Below, in pieces: positions 35,800-45,777 of a stretch of 64,000 bases of DNA (position 1 is its first letter; each line of letters begins with the position of its first letter). Location: positions 3,736,259-3,800,258 of the forward strand of contig OX442320.1 of assembly GCA_949358305.1 (NCBI GenBank), given 5' to 3'. This DNA is from Strigamia acuminata (lineage: Eukaryota > Arthropoda > Chilopoda > Geophilomorpha > Linotaeniidae). Both the position numbers and the translations under genes were made by a program. The notes below the pieces were generated by a model. That model did not search any database. It was not told where the DNA came from and worked only from the letters and a program-made list of their open reading frames with translations.

Positions 35800-36052
35800 A
35801 TGAAAGGAACAGCTTTCCTAGTGCTATTCGTCTTGATGGTTGTAGCCATAGAAGTGTAAGCAAACACATTCCTTTCATCCTTTGTCACCGTTTGCTGACA
35901 AAACAATGTAAGCAATTTTCTTTATTTCTTTAAGGATTGATGCAAAAGCTACTACTGCTAATCCGCACAGATGTAAGCACAGAAAATGCACGAAAAACGA
36001 AGAATGTTGCGAAGATTTTAAATGTGAAGAAACAATGCATGTGTGTATATAA
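35800..36052 (+). CDS. Secreted six-cysteine knottin-like peptide, gene A
   Basis: Two exons, 35800-35855 and 35935-36052, with a 79-bp GT...AG intron in phase 2; 57 residues in total. Exon 1 is a typical signal peptide (Met-Lys start, then a Leu/Val-rich core). Exon 2 gives a short propeptide-like stretch and a basic, six-cysteine mature region with spacing C-x4-C-x5-CC-x4-C-x6-C, the order seen in inhibitor-cystine-knot peptides. Such folds serve as venom toxins, protease or amylase inhibitors, antimicrobials or hormones; nothing here chooses between these. Its signal exon resembles the type-2 genes of the cluster at 45-54 kb (MKGT start), with a divergent mature part. Lies about 650 bp left of the first copia insertion. 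Confidence 0.75.
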
Positions 36053-36165
36053 CAATAACAATGAAACCATGTAATTGTTCAAATTAAACATTATTCAAAC
36101 CATATCAAGCTTCTGTTGATACTAATTAATATTACAGAATTACTTTTATTTAAATAAAACATTAC
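36053..36165. other. 3' flank of gene A
   Basis: Contains an ATTAAA near 36085 and an AATAAA near 36153 that could serve as poly(A) signals of gene A. Confidence 0.4.
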
Positions 36166-36655
36166 ACAGTTTGCGGCAGCTACTTTTCCCTTACAATTAT
36201 GACATTTTTTCACTACATTTAGTGTATTTTTTCCTTACAGTTTAAGACTATACGGTAAAAAAAATAGTGTAAGGGAAAAATGATAAAATAAGTTTTTGCG
36301 GGCTGCATTTTTCCCTTACGTATCATTCAATCTCGGTACCTATGACCGTCAAATTCGCTTTGGTCTCGGCAATGGGTGTCCCGTGAATTTAAAAGCGAAC
36401 CCTGGCTAGAGTTTCCGCTTGAAATTCGGCCTCGGAAAACGTCTCTTCGATCGTCAAAGTGCACAATCCGTCGTGATACAAAATAATCGCCATTTGCAAT
36501 GGGCAGAGCTAACAATATAGTGTTCTGAATTCTGATTGGCTGCGCTATATTTTATTTTAGTGTTAAAAACGATACACTAAAGGTTTTTTCCTTTCAATAT
36601 GGTATTAAAATAGTGTATCGTGGAGCAAAATAAGGAAAAAATGCATCCCGCAACC
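36166..36655. mobile_element. DNA-transposon (MITE) of the TTTGCGG family, uninterrupted copy
   Basis: The left end reads CAGTTTGCGGCAGC and the right end, reversed, TTGCGGGATGC; both continue into TTTTCCTTA-type sequence. Interior GCCATTTGCAAT...TCTGATTGGCT...TTTAGTGTTAAAA matches, in reverse, the element at 36665-43970. Another copy of the left end (GCGGCAGTTAC...TTACAATTATGACATTTTTT) lies at 25783-25830. No transposase. Confidence 0.55.
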
Positions 36656-36708
36656 TCTCTATTAGTGAGTTTGCGGTTGCCAAATGTTCCTTATAATTAT
36701 GAGTTACA

Positions 36709-37261
36709 TGTAGCTCTGTGGCGCAATAAATGCACGATAAATCGTGCTGGAAGCGTGAAAATAACGTGCTCACGGCAATGCATGAGCTGGAAAAATTGCC
36801 GTGATGCGTAAACGCGAGTTCGGGTCTGTATTGGGCCAGAAAACGCGTGTGCCACACTTATAAAGACGTGTGGCACATAAACTAATACTGATAATTAACA
36901 AAATACACTTTAATTCGAGAAAACTTACATAATTGATCCAAAAACCATTGGAAAACACAGAGAAACACACTGGCTGTGTGCGCGGCCATTTGCAATGTGC
37001 CAGAGACATCTGGTGGCCGAAAATAGAAACAATAAGTAGAAATACACACAGAATAGAGGATGCATGATGCCAGATGGATAAGACACATCTAAAAGGCATC
37101 ATGCATTCCCTTTACATAGAAACTAAGGAAAAACATAAGAAACAATACTAAATTACCCCGAATAAGAAAAGATAACCGATGGATAATAAAATAAACATTT
37201 CAAAGTCATTTCACATCGAAAAACGATTTAATTAGGTGAAAAGCGGTTCCAAAGTCCAACA
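36709..37261 (-). repeat. 3' LTR of copia element 1
   Basis: 553 bp, apparently identical to 42939-43491. On the minus strand it includes CTTTATAAGTGTGG, a possible TATA region. Confidence 0.95.
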
Positions 37262-37273
37262 ATTCCCTCCTTC
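37262..37273 (-). other. Polypurine tract of copia element 1
   Basis: Minus-strand GAAGGAGGGAAT directly next to the 3' LTR. Confidence 0.8.
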
Positions 37274-37307
37274 GATGTAAAATGTCGGTGTTGAATGATC
37301 GAAAAAG

Positions 37308-40300
37308 CTACTTCGAGACGAAAATGCGTGATAATAAATTCCGGAGGCGCTCTGAACTGAGCCACTTGGTGAAAATGTCGGATACATTTATCTCACCCGG
37401 AATCTTGCGGAGTTCGAAACATCCGGCAATATGCCACTCACGAAGCCAGTGAAATTTTACTCGAATATGTTTCGTTTTCGAGTTCTCGATGTCGTTGTTC
37501 GTGAACTGAATCGAGGCGAGGGCATCGGAAAATATGATCGGTTTCGATAATCGACGTAAAGGCGGAAATACTTGATAAATACTGTCCAACCAGTATAATT
37601 CTTTGACGATTTCGACTAATGCCACAAATTCGGCTTCCATAGTGGAGCAGGCAACGCTGGTCTGTTTCTTGCAGCTCCAGCCAATGGGCACACTTCCGAT
37701 GTAGACAATGTATCCGCCGAATGATCTCGATGTAGCAATGTCGGAGGCCCAAGAGGCGTCTGTGCAACCCCACAGTTGACTCGAATCGCATTTCGAAAGT
37801 TCGATGGAATAATCACTCGTATTGGCCACATATCGAAGAACTTGAAGCAAACACTTAATGTGGCTTTGGTCGTAGCAGTTGTTGTACTGCGAGAGAGCGA
37901 TGACCGAGTATAAGATATCGGGACGAGTGCGAGAAGCGAGAAAAAGTAATGATCCGATGAGCGACCGATACGGGAAATCCGGGAGATTGTCCAACGAGCC
38001 TTTCACGAGCGTGGTTCCCGGTGTAACAGGCACTTTAATGAGTGCATCGGACGAAACATTAAACTTTTTGAGGAGTTTATCGATGTAATTGCGTTGAGTC
38101 ATGAAGACTTTCCCGTCACGACGCTCGAATTCCACTCCGAGCAACTTGGTTATCGGGCCGAGGTTGACGATTTCGAACTTGCTCGTGATCAATGCAAGAA
38201 TACGGTCTCGGATGTTCTCCGACGCGTAAAATAAAACGATGTCGTCAACGTAAACTAACATGATGGCCGAATGTCCAAATGCGTAAACGCAATTACAAGC
38301 CGGAAATTTCTGGAATCCGAGTCCGGTTAATGTCTCGTCGAGCTTTTGGTACCACATGCGCCCCGACTGATGAAGACCGTAAAGCGACTTGGTCAACAAC
38401 CAGACGTTGTCGGGCGAGGAGCATGTGGCACCGGCGGGAATCCGCATGTAGATTTCGTGGTCGAGGTCGCCGTAAAGGTAGGCACATTTTACGTCGAGAT
38501 GAGTATCCCTCCATCCCAACAAGACGACTAGAAGACAGAAGAAGAATCGGATGAGCACGAAGTTAACTACCGGGCTAAAAACTTCATCGAAATCAACGCC
38601 CATTGTTTGGCGGAAACCTTGTGCGACAAGTCGGGCACGGTATCGATGAATTGTCCCGGTGGCGTCCGATTTTAACTTGAAAATCCACTTGCAACCTAGG
38701 ACTGTCTTATCGGGTGGACGCGGAACCTCTTTGTAAACCTCGCGCTTCTTGAAAGTAGAAAGCTCCTCGTCGATTGCTTCGGTCCATTTCGGTGCTTCGG
38801 GCAATTTAACTGCTTCGGCATATGTGGCCGGTTCCCGAAAACACATGAAGACACGATGAGGCGATGGTGGAACATAGGGCATGTGGTGTTCCAAATTGCC
38901 AAAAAAGAAAATAGACTCGTCATACGGTAGCCGATGTGCGAAACAATAAGCGGCGATATCGTTTTGCGACCGCAAGCGGACACCGTGTTCCGGATAATAA
39001 TAAACGTCGACCTTGATCTTTCCCGGGATTTGATCTTTCCGGAGATGTTCCTCTCTCCTCCATCCGCTGAAGGGCGAAACGCCGCCAATAAAACTCCAAG
39101 GGCAATGAAGAGCACGTAAAGGGGCCAAACTAGGCGTACCCGGAGCGGGAATAGGCAAGGCGGCCGCTTCGTCAAGAAGGTCGTCGTCAAAGTCAGAACC
39201 CTGTACAGACATCGCCGTGGTGTCGTCAAGACATGGAAGAGTTGGGTAAGAGATCGAACGTCGCAGCTGGGGTAAACGCGTGGAACGTATGGTTGGAGAA
39301 AATTGGCCATGTCCTGCAACGGTCGCTGCAGTAACGGAGTCATCGGCAGCGGTCACGGAGCCATCAGGAATAGCCTCACCATCCAGAGGCACGCTTGCAG
39401 CGGCGGACGGGGCAAATGAAGCGAAAGACGGAGCGGTCGAAGCGACAGACTGAGCACGACTGATAATTCCATCATCGTCACTACTGCCGGCGGAAGAATC
39501 GTTATCCGAATCGCGACGTCGTCGAGGCCAAGGTTGAGTTGGGAAATTATCATGAAAAGTGACACGCGACGGGGTGTGGCCACGAGCAGGCTCCTCCATG
39601 GGTGGAGCATTGTCATCCGGATCCGGAACATAAAAGGGCGAGCGTTTAAAGTTCTGCCGTTCATCGATTTGGACGTGGACAGTTTCGGTGACAGTGTTCG
39701 TAGCCGGATTCAAAACTCGATAACCGCGAGTACCAGAAGCGTAGCCGACGAGAAATCCCTCCCACGCTCGAGGATCCAGTTTGTTGCGTCCAGGCGCGGT
39801 GAAGTGCACCCAGCACTTGGAACCGATTTTACGAAAATGTCTGACGGAGAGAGCTCGCTGGCGCCACAAAATGTACGGGATTTCGTCGTTGAGCTTCGAA
39901 TGCGGACTTCGGTTCTTGATGTACACGAAAGTCACAGCAAGTTCGGCCCAAAGCGTATGCGGAAATCCGGTTTCGGATCTAACGGAGCGGAGATAATCGC
40001 CCATCGTCCGGTTCAGGCGTTCGGCGACTCCGTTCATTTGTGGGCTCGCGGGATTGGTCCGTTGTGCAACAATGCCCTTGTCGGCGAGATAACGGTCAAA
40101 ATCCCTTGAAATGAATTCTCCTCCACGGTCGGTACGAATCGTTTTGATCCGGCAATCGGCTATACGTTCAACACGGGAAACAAAGTCTTTGAAGGTAGCA
40201 AAAACATCGGATTTACGGGCGATCGGGAAAAGCCAGGCATACCTGGTGGCGTCGTCGATAATGGTGAAGGCGAAATTAGCGCCACCAATGGAAGGCAGCC

Positions 40301-42281
40301 TCGACGGACCCCAGACGTCCATGTGAAGCAATTCAAGCGGTTTCGTGGTCAAAGGCGCGGAAATCGGCTTATGCGAAGCACGCGTAGACTTGGCGACACG
40401 GCACGTGTTGCATGAAAGTTCCTGTCGAACAGCAGCTGGATCAAGTCCGTAAACCTGGGAGTTAGCAGCCAAAGTCCGCATGGCTTTGGTGTGCAGGTGA
40501 CCCAGTCTGCTGTGCCACAATCCCGTGGCATCCGCGACGTTGACCGACGTAGTAACCGGTTTAAGAGGTGATGTTGCATTTGACTTAGCAACAGGAGGAG
40601 GTAATGTTGCGTTTGACTTGGCAACGGGAAGAGGAGATGTGAGGGCATTGGAATACATCCGGATCTGTTGAGGTTGGGATCCGGGAATAGGAGCAGGACT
40701 GGTAGGAAAAAATGAAGGGACCAGTAAGGTGTTGGAGGAGACGGGCAAGCGGAAATCGGTCATATTGTCAGCCGACTTCGTCTTAGCCTTGTTGGAAGAC
40801 TTGGGCAATGCGGGAAAGTCCTCTTCCTTCGTCACTAGAGTGGTCGGTGTCGGAGTCGGAGGCAACGATGAAACGGGTGGAGAACTCGAAACATTAGTCG
40901 GAGCGGCGAATGACGAGATAAGCCCATCCACGAAATAAAGTCCAGACTTCTGTTTCGCCCGAAGAACACTTAGTTTGATGTCCGTTTCATACGTGTGCAA
41001 TTCCGAGTTGTGAATGTGGATGTGATGTCCGCATTTATCAATCCGAGAAACCGAGATAAGATTGGCGCCGAAGTCCGGTGCGAATAAGACGTCGCGTAGC
41101 ATTACGGTGCATTCGCAGCCATCGATGAGCGACTTGACCGGAACATCACCTTTGCCTGTGACCTTCGAACTGCCTTGTCCCAGCTCGATGTTGAACGGGA
41201 CAACGGAAACAAAGTTCGTGAACCACGCTTTAACGTGCGACACGTGGTCGGTTGCGCCGCAATCAACGATCCATTCGTGGGATTGGAGGAAATGCACAGT
41301 CGGTGCTGTAACAACTGGTGGCGCAGACAAGAGGTACGCAGCATCACGTCGCGGGCGGGAAATTTCACGGCTTTGACCACCCGGTTGCTGAGAATTGGTT
41401 CCCTTTCGACGTCGGTTTTTGCTGCGAGATCGTCCTTGTAGTGCAGCTGCCGGTTGCTGTTCCTTCGATTGTCGGCGCGGAAGAGGGCATTTGTTCGCGT
41501 AGTGGCCCATCTGATCGCAATTGAAACAACGAATTTGCGATAGTGGACGAGGATTGCGAGATTGACTGCGGTTGCGATTGTCCGCGGCGAATGTCGACGT
41601 CTTCTTCGTATCGTGGTCGGATTTCGACTTCAAACGAAGGTATTCCGACAAGAGCTGTTCGGACACTTTGGCCGGGGTAAAATTCGCCAACGGCCAATGG
41701 TAAATGGAGAACGTTGCCTGGTCGTAATCCGCTGGAAGAAAATCGAGGTACTGGTAGGCCTGATGTCGAGGGAGAATGTCCTCTCCGATGTCCTTCAATT
41801 GACGAACCATCAGGTCTACACGCCCCAGGAAATCGGGCATCTCCTCGTTCGGCTCCAGTTTCAATTGCAAGAACTGTCGGCGCATAGCTGCCTGACGGGC
41901 GAGTGAACTGGGGGCGTAGATTTTGGCGAGCATGTCCCATTGTTCCTTCGGTGTCTCGCAGCCATCGAGTGCCGACTGTTTGGCTTCGGATACCAAACAA
42001 TAAATGGTTCCTAGGGCTCGTTCCTTCCGACGTTGATATTTGCGTTTCTCCTTGTCATCCGCCGTCTTCAGAAAATCCTCCTCGCCGTCTTCTGTGACGT
42101 GATGCCACAGGCCTTCACTTTTGAGCAACATCTTAACTGTTCGTTGCCATTGTTCGTAGTTGCCGGTCGTCAGGACCGGTACACGTCCCGACGTCGCTTC
42201 GGAAGCCTTTTGCATGATTGCGGAGGAAAAATCGTCGAAAAATTTCCGAAAATTGAAGCACAATTGACGAAATCGAAGCAC
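37308..42281 (-). CDS. gag-pol: Ty1/copia Gag-Pol polyprotein, element 1
   Basis: A single frame of 1657 residues; a second Met at 42215 (residue 23, before QKASEAT) may be the true start. Domains in copia order: copia-type Gag (about 25-210), one CCHC knuckle (CFNCDQMGHYANKC, near 250), aspartic protease (WIVDCGATDH near 342), gag-pre-integrase zinc site (H...H...CNTC, about 587-627), integrase DDE (HMDVWG near 652, RTDRGGEF near 718, NGVAERLNRT near 752), reverse transcriptase with YVDD near 1350 and RNase H (TDASWASD near 1512, MEAEF near 1550). Protein release, copying and integration of the element depend on these. No stop or frameshift. The protease active site reads D-C-G rather than the usual D-S/T-G. 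Confidence 0.95.
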   Translation of the reverse strand: MLRFRQLCFNFRKFFDDFSSAIMQKASEATSGRVPVLTTGNYEQWQRTVKMLLKSEGLWHHVTEDGEEDFLKTADDKEKRKYQRRKERALGTIYCLVSEAKQSALDGCETPKEQWDMLAKIYAPSSLARQAAMRRQFLQLKLEPNEEMPDFLGRVDLMVRQLKDIGEDILPRHQAYQYLDFLPADYDQATFSIYHWPLANFTPAKVSEQLLSEYLRLKSKSDHDTKKTSTFAADNRNRSQSRNPRPLSQIRCFNCDQMGHYANKCPLPRRQSKEQQPAAALQGRSRSKNRRRKGTNSQQPGGQSREISRPRRDAAYLLSAPPVVTAPTVHFLQSHEWIVDCGATDHVSHVKAWFTNFVSVVPFNIELGQGSSKVTGKGDVPVKSLIDGCECTVMLRDVLFAPDFGANLISVSRIDKCGHHIHIHNSELHTYETDIKLSVLRAKQKSGLYFVDGLISSFAAPTNVSSSPPVSSLPPTPTPTTLVTKEEDFPALPKSSNKAKTKSADNMTDFRLPVSSNTLLVPSFFPTSPAPIPGSQPQQIRMYSNALTSPLPVAKSNATLPPPVAKSNATSPLKPVTTSVNVADATGLWHSRLGHLHTKAMRTLAANSQVYGLDPAAVRQELSCNTCRVAKSTRASHKPISAPLTTKPLELLHMDVWGPSRLPSIGGANFAFTIIDDATRYAWLFPIARKSDVFATFKDFVSRVERIADCRIKTIRTDRGGEFISRDFDRYLADKGIVAQRTNPASPQMNGVAERLNRTMGDYLRSVRSETGFPHTLWAELAVTFVYIKNRSPHSKLNDEIPYILWRQRALSVRHFRKIGSKCWVHFTAPGRNKLDPRAWEGFLVGYASGTRGYRVLNPATNTVTETVHVQIDERQNFKRSPFYVPDPDDNAPPMEEPARGHTPSRVTFHDNFPTQPWPRRRRDSDNDSSAGSSDDDGIISRAQSVASTAPSFASFAPSAAASVPLDGEAIPDGSVTAADDSVTAATVAGHGQFSPTIRSTRLPQLRRSISYPTLPCLDDTTAMSVQGSDFDDDLLDEAAALPIPAPGTPSLAPLRALHCPWSFIGGVSPFSGWRREEHLRKDQIPGKIKVDVYYYPEHGVRLRSQNDIAAYCFAHRLPYDESIFFFGNLEHHMPYVPPSPHRVFMCFREPATYAEAVKLPEAPKWTEAIDEELSTFKKREVYKEVPRPPDKTVLGCKWIFKLKSDATGTIHRYRARLVAQGFRQTMGVDFDEVFSPVVNFVLIRFFFCLLVVLLGWRDTHLDVKCAYLYGDLDHEIYMRIPAGATCSSPDNVWLLTKSLYGLHQSGRMWYQKLDETLTGLGFQKFPACNCVYAFGHSAIMLVYVDDIVLFYASENIRDRILALITSKFEIVNLGPITKLLGVEFERRDGKVFMTQRNYIDKLLKKFNVSSDALIKVPVTPGTTLVKGSLDNLPDFPYRSLIGSLLFLASRTRPDILYSVIALSQYNNCYDQSHIKCLLQVLRYVANTSDYSIELSKCDSSQLWGCTDASWASDIATSRSFGGYIVYIGSVPIGWSCKKQTSVACSTMEAEFVALVEIVKELYWLDSIYQVFPPLRRLSKPIIFSDALASIQFTNNDIENSKTKHIRVKFHWLREWHIAGCFELRKIPGEINVSDIFTKWLSSERLRNLLSRIFVSK

Positions 42282-42924
42282 TTTTCACTCGAAGCACTCG
42301 AAGCACTACCGACGCACACACAAACGTTGTTCGAAGCGGAAAGACCTCGACGGGGAGCCAATGCTAAAATTGGCTTGAAAACCTTAGACAAGTGTCCCCC
42401 TAACGTCCTTTATGACCACCTGGGGCCGCGGGAATGTTAGGTGGCGCAGGGCTCAGCCTTGTCTAAGAATACAGTGACGCTTGCCCAGATTTGGACGAAG
42501 GGCGCCAAGGATTCTAATTGACCCACACCAAAAAAACTTAAAACTAACAAATAAATTCGAAATCTGAAATAAAAAGAAGGAGAAGTTGATGAATCTGTGT
42601 GCACAGACGTCCCTGTGCACACCGCGCATAAAAAATGCGGAATTCTTCGAAAGATCGCCGACCGATTTCGAAAATCGGGAAAAAAATCGCCGTTCGATTG
42701 TGAAAATCGGGAAAAACTTCTGAAAAAAAATTCGCCGTACACCGGGGTACTAAGCGAGATGAAGTTCTATGTGGCCACACTGTACTCCGGGGTACAAAGT
42801 GTGTTGAGACATCGGAAATTCGGCGAAAAACTGGAAATAAACAAAAATTTCCGCACAAATCGCGAAAAAATCGCGAAATTTACGGAAAATTAGTGAAAAA
42901 ACGAGGCACTGGTGTCTTTCCAGG

Positions 42925-42936
42925 CCTCTGCTACCA
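42925..42936 (-). other. Primer-binding site, initiator tRNA-Met type
   Basis: Minus-strand TGGTAGCAGAGG, two bases inside the 5' LTR. Its complement CCTCTGCTACCA equals the 3' end of animal initiator tRNA-Met, the usual primer of Ty1/copia elements. Confidence 0.85.
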
Positions 42937-42938
42937 CT

Positions 42939-43491
42939 TGTAGCTCTGTGGCGCAATAAATGCACGATAAATCGTGCTGGAAGCGTGAAAATAACGTGCT
43001 CACGGCAATGCATGAGCTGGAAAAATTGCCGTGATGCGTAAACGCGAGTTCGGGTCTGTATTGGGCCAGAAAACGCGTGTGCCACACTTATAAAGACGTG
43101 TGGCACATAAACTAATACTGATAATTAACAAAATACACTTTAATTCGAGAAAACTTACATAATTGATCCAAAAACCATTGGAAAACACAGAGAAACACAC
43201 TGGCTGTGTGCGCGGCCATTTGCAATGTGCCAGAGACATCTGGTGGCCGAAAATAGAAACAATAAGTAGAAATACACACAGAATAGAGGATGCATGATGC
43301 CAGATGGATAAGACACATCTAAAAGGCATCATGCATTCCCTTTACATAGAAACTAAGGAAAAACATAAGAAACAATACTAAATTACCCCGAATAAGAAAA
43401 GATAACCGATGGATAATAAAATAAACATTTCAAAGTCATTTCACATCGAAAAACGATTTAATTAGGTGAAAAGCGGTTCCAAAGTCCAACA
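42939..43491 (-). repeat. 5' LTR of copia element 1
   Basis: 553 bp, TG...CA, apparently identical to the LTR at 36709-37261. Confidence 0.95.
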
Positions 43492-43975
43492 TTACAAGCC
43501 CATAATTATAAAAATGGACTTATAACGTGACTCCTCAACTTTTACACTATTTTGTAAAATAAGGGAGCCAATCAGATCGCTTAACACTATTTGAAGCTTC
43601 TCCCACTATTGCAAATGGCACTGATGGTGCTGATGGAAATTCAAAATGGCTGCCTGACCTGTTTCAACATTCAGCCTCAATCACAATTTCTTTCTGCCAT
43701 CGAAGGATAGAAACAATTAAAATCATTTCAGGTAAGCAAATAAATAAACTGGAAGACAATTTTATGTCTGAAAAATGTCAAATTAGTAAAACTACAGATT
43801 TTCATTTTCTTTTGCATAGGGATTTGTTCTACCATTACATGGTATTTATAAGTATAATTTATAAAATATATTTAATGCACCGCAAGTGCCTATTTCATTA
43901 AGGAATTATAATTTTAAATATGAGCTTGCAACTCATAATTATAAGGAACAATTGGCAACCGCAAACTCCCTATTA

Positions 43976-44207
43976 TCTATGATATATTTATATTTATACA
44001 GTATAATCTAACAGGTGCAATACAGATGCGAAGTTGGGTTCAAATTACCAGAAGTGTATTCATATCAATTACAGCACATCCTTTCAGTTGAACTTTCAAA
44101 GCAACAGGAAGACATTTGTGCACTAGGTTTGTAGTAGTTTCCTCATCCTTTCACAAGCAGAACCATTCTCTGATTCTCTTTTGGCAAGTCCCAGTTGATA
44201 TCACAAC
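43976..44207 (+). other. Upstream region of knottin-like gene B
   Basis: No gene. It must contain the promoter of gene B, but no canonical TATA box at the expected distance was recognised. Confidence 0.4.
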
Positions 44208-44510
44208 ATGAAACTAGTAACTGCAGTAGGTGTTATGTGCATCTTCCTCGTTTTGGCATGTGTGCAACAGTGAGTAGAACTAGCTGAATTTGGACTAAAC
44301 AGCATTTTTAAACAACTTATTTTGACACATTTGTTTGTAGAAGAGATTTAATTTTTAATTACTTGCATTGTTTTATCAAGTGTCTCTAGTGGAGAATGTT
44401 CTACCGTGGTTGGCAAGTGGTGCAAGAAGGATGAAGATTGTTGTAAAGGCCTAAAATGTGCCACAGACTACAACAAGTATACAGATACCATACGAAGATG
44501 CTTAAAATAA
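44208..44510 (+). CDS. Secreted knottin-like peptide, gene B (type 1)
   Basis: Two exons, 44208-44269 and 44381-44510, with a 111-bp phase-2 intron; 63 residues. An alternative acceptor 9 nt downstream keeps frame. Exon 1 is a hydrophobic signal peptide that itself ends with a cysteine close to the junction. Exon 2 encodes six cysteines with spacing C-x7-C-x5-CC-x4-C-x13-C and a lysine-rich surface. The long last loop with a [KY]-x-DTI-[RK]-RC ending marks type 1 and is shared with gene D. The order fits the inhibitor-cystine-knot fold; biological role unknown. AATAAA signals follow at 44507 and 44538. It opens the first of four type1-type2 units. Confidence 0.8.
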
Positions 44511-44561
44511 AAATAATATACAATGGAAAATGTATAAAATAAATTAATAAAAAATAATGTA

Positions 44562-44818
44562 CTTAAGATGACTAAGATAAGTTGGATAGTACTAATTTGA
44601 TGGTACTCTACAACTTTGTAATTGGAAATTTTGCTCTATCTCGACCAGTTAACGGGTTAGCAAATGAAAAGTGTATTGTTGCATGTCTGGCATAAAATTT
44701 GATTACACTATTGGATTCGTCATCCCTACTTTGCTATAGGCTAGTCTACTTGGTTTTTTGAAAAAGCAGATACTTATTCTGGAAATTGACTGTAACGTCT
44801 TAAACGAAACACCCTGTA
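44562..44818 (+). mobile_element. MITE-like element, mariner-style ends, copy 3
   Basis: Closely matches 6981-7308 from CTTAAGATGACTAAGATAAG to AAACGAAACACCCTGTA. It sits between genes B and C. Confidence 0.65.
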
Positions 44819-44960
44819 TAGCCGCACTGTATTCTGGGATGACAACAGGTAACAAACATGGTTAGTTGCAAGCCCTGCATGACATGTGATTGCAGTCATT
44901 TTGAAATCAAATAGATCAGTGGTGGAAGCAAAAATGTAAGTATATTTAAGTTATTATTAT

Positions 44961-45055
44961 TATTTATTTAAGAACGGGGAATCGACCAAACATCGGCCGT
45001 ATTCGTCCGAGCAAATGCGGCCGATGTTTGGCAGATTCCCGTACTTAAATAAATA
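44961..45055. repeat. Hairpin-forming inverted repeat, about 38-bp arms
   Basis: 44961-44999 and 45018-45055 are near-perfect reverse complements (TATTTATTTAAG, ACGGG, CCAAACATCGGCCG) around an 18-base loop. Possibly a foldback mini-element. Confidence 0.8.
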
Positions 45056-45547
45056 ATACTCCGTAATAATAATAATTTATATAAACTTACGGTACACCTT
45101 TGCAAGTCAGAGTATGGAAAGTAGAAGGTTGATAGATTTATATTATTTTGTTGAAATATCAAAGATTCCCGCATCAAATTATTGTCACCAGTTGTCAATC
45201 CGACCCCATTGGTCCATGCAACGTTCAGTGAATAATTTGGATATTTAAACCCCAGACACACTCCATCAGTTTAACATAGCTTCATATTTCTATACTTATA
45301 CAGTATGTATTATTTACCTGGTAGATATACTATTTACATTCCTTATAAATTGAATTGCAAAATTTAACTACGTTATAAGCTATACCTTATTAGCTTTCAT
45401 CAAAGACACAATTAAATAAAGTATAAAAAATAATTAAGGAATGTTTGTTCTAAAGTGGTCTCAAATTGCATTTAAGACAATAGTCCTGACACACATAAAG
45501 CTAAAAACAATAGAAGTCTATCCCACCATCAAAATCCAGCTCTGAAA

Positions 45548-45777
45548 ATGAAGGGAACTGTCTTGGCTTTGCTGTTTTTATTCCTTGCTGTGTCAGCCAT
45601 GATACTGTAAGTGTAAGAAGCATTTCTAATCATCGGACAAAACTCAATAATTCTTTTCTTCAAAGTGTAGCCAATGCTGACGACTGTGCCACTAAAGGAA
45701 AAACCTGCGGATTCACTGCTACGTGCTGTGAGGGGTTACTCTGCCTGACCAAAAAGGGTGAAAAAATATGCCGTTAA
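45548..45777 (+). CDS. Secreted knottin-like peptide, gene C (type 2)
   Basis: Two exons, 45548-45606 and 45666-45777, with a 59-bp phase-2 intron; 56 residues. The acceptor at 45664-45665 is required, because the next AG gives an early stop. Exon 1 is a strong signal peptide (MKGTVLALLF...). The mature part has C-x6-C-x5-CC-x4-C-x8-C and a basic C-terminal loop. A DNA segment of about 680 bp around it (45282-45963) is nearly repeated around gene E (47460-48122), including intron and flanks, so C and E are recent duplicates. An ATTAAA at 45867 is in the position conserved in all type-2 genes. No canonical TATA box, only GCATTTAAG where genes F and G have TATATAAG. Confidence 0.8.

Larger units (their letters stand above)
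36709..43491 (-). mobile_element. Complete Ty1/copia LTR retrotransposon 1
   Basis: 6783 bp on the minus strand. The 553-bp LTRs (36709-37261, 42939-43491) begin TGTAGCTC and end CCAACA, read as identical, and are flanked by a TTACA duplication (36704-36708, 43492-43496). Inside are a primer-binding site, a single uninterrupted gag-pol frame and a purine tract. The coding body is clearly more GC- and CpG-rich than the surrounding AT-rich DNA. A recent insertion into an older MITE. Confidence 0.95.
36665..43970. mobile_element. MITE of the TTTGCGG family, split by the copia insertion
   Basis: The left arm 36665-36706 and right arm 43930-43970 are inverted repeats of about 41 bp (G[T/G]GAGTTTGCGGTTGCCAA, then GTTCCTTATAATTATGAGTT) with two or three mismatches, flanked by a TATTA duplication (36660-36664, 43971-43975). 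Without the copia element and its target duplicate it is about 0.5 kb. It has no coding capacity. Confidence 0.75.

Noticed and set aside
38696-39343. Long frames antisense or out of frame within the copia coding region
   Set aside because: Shadows of the GC-rich gag-pol frame.
45072-45250. Minus-strand frame with WTNGVGL and SDLQRC, considered as an immunoglobulin-like exon
   Set aside because: An in-frame stop lies just upstream without a good acceptor, and the likeness is weak.
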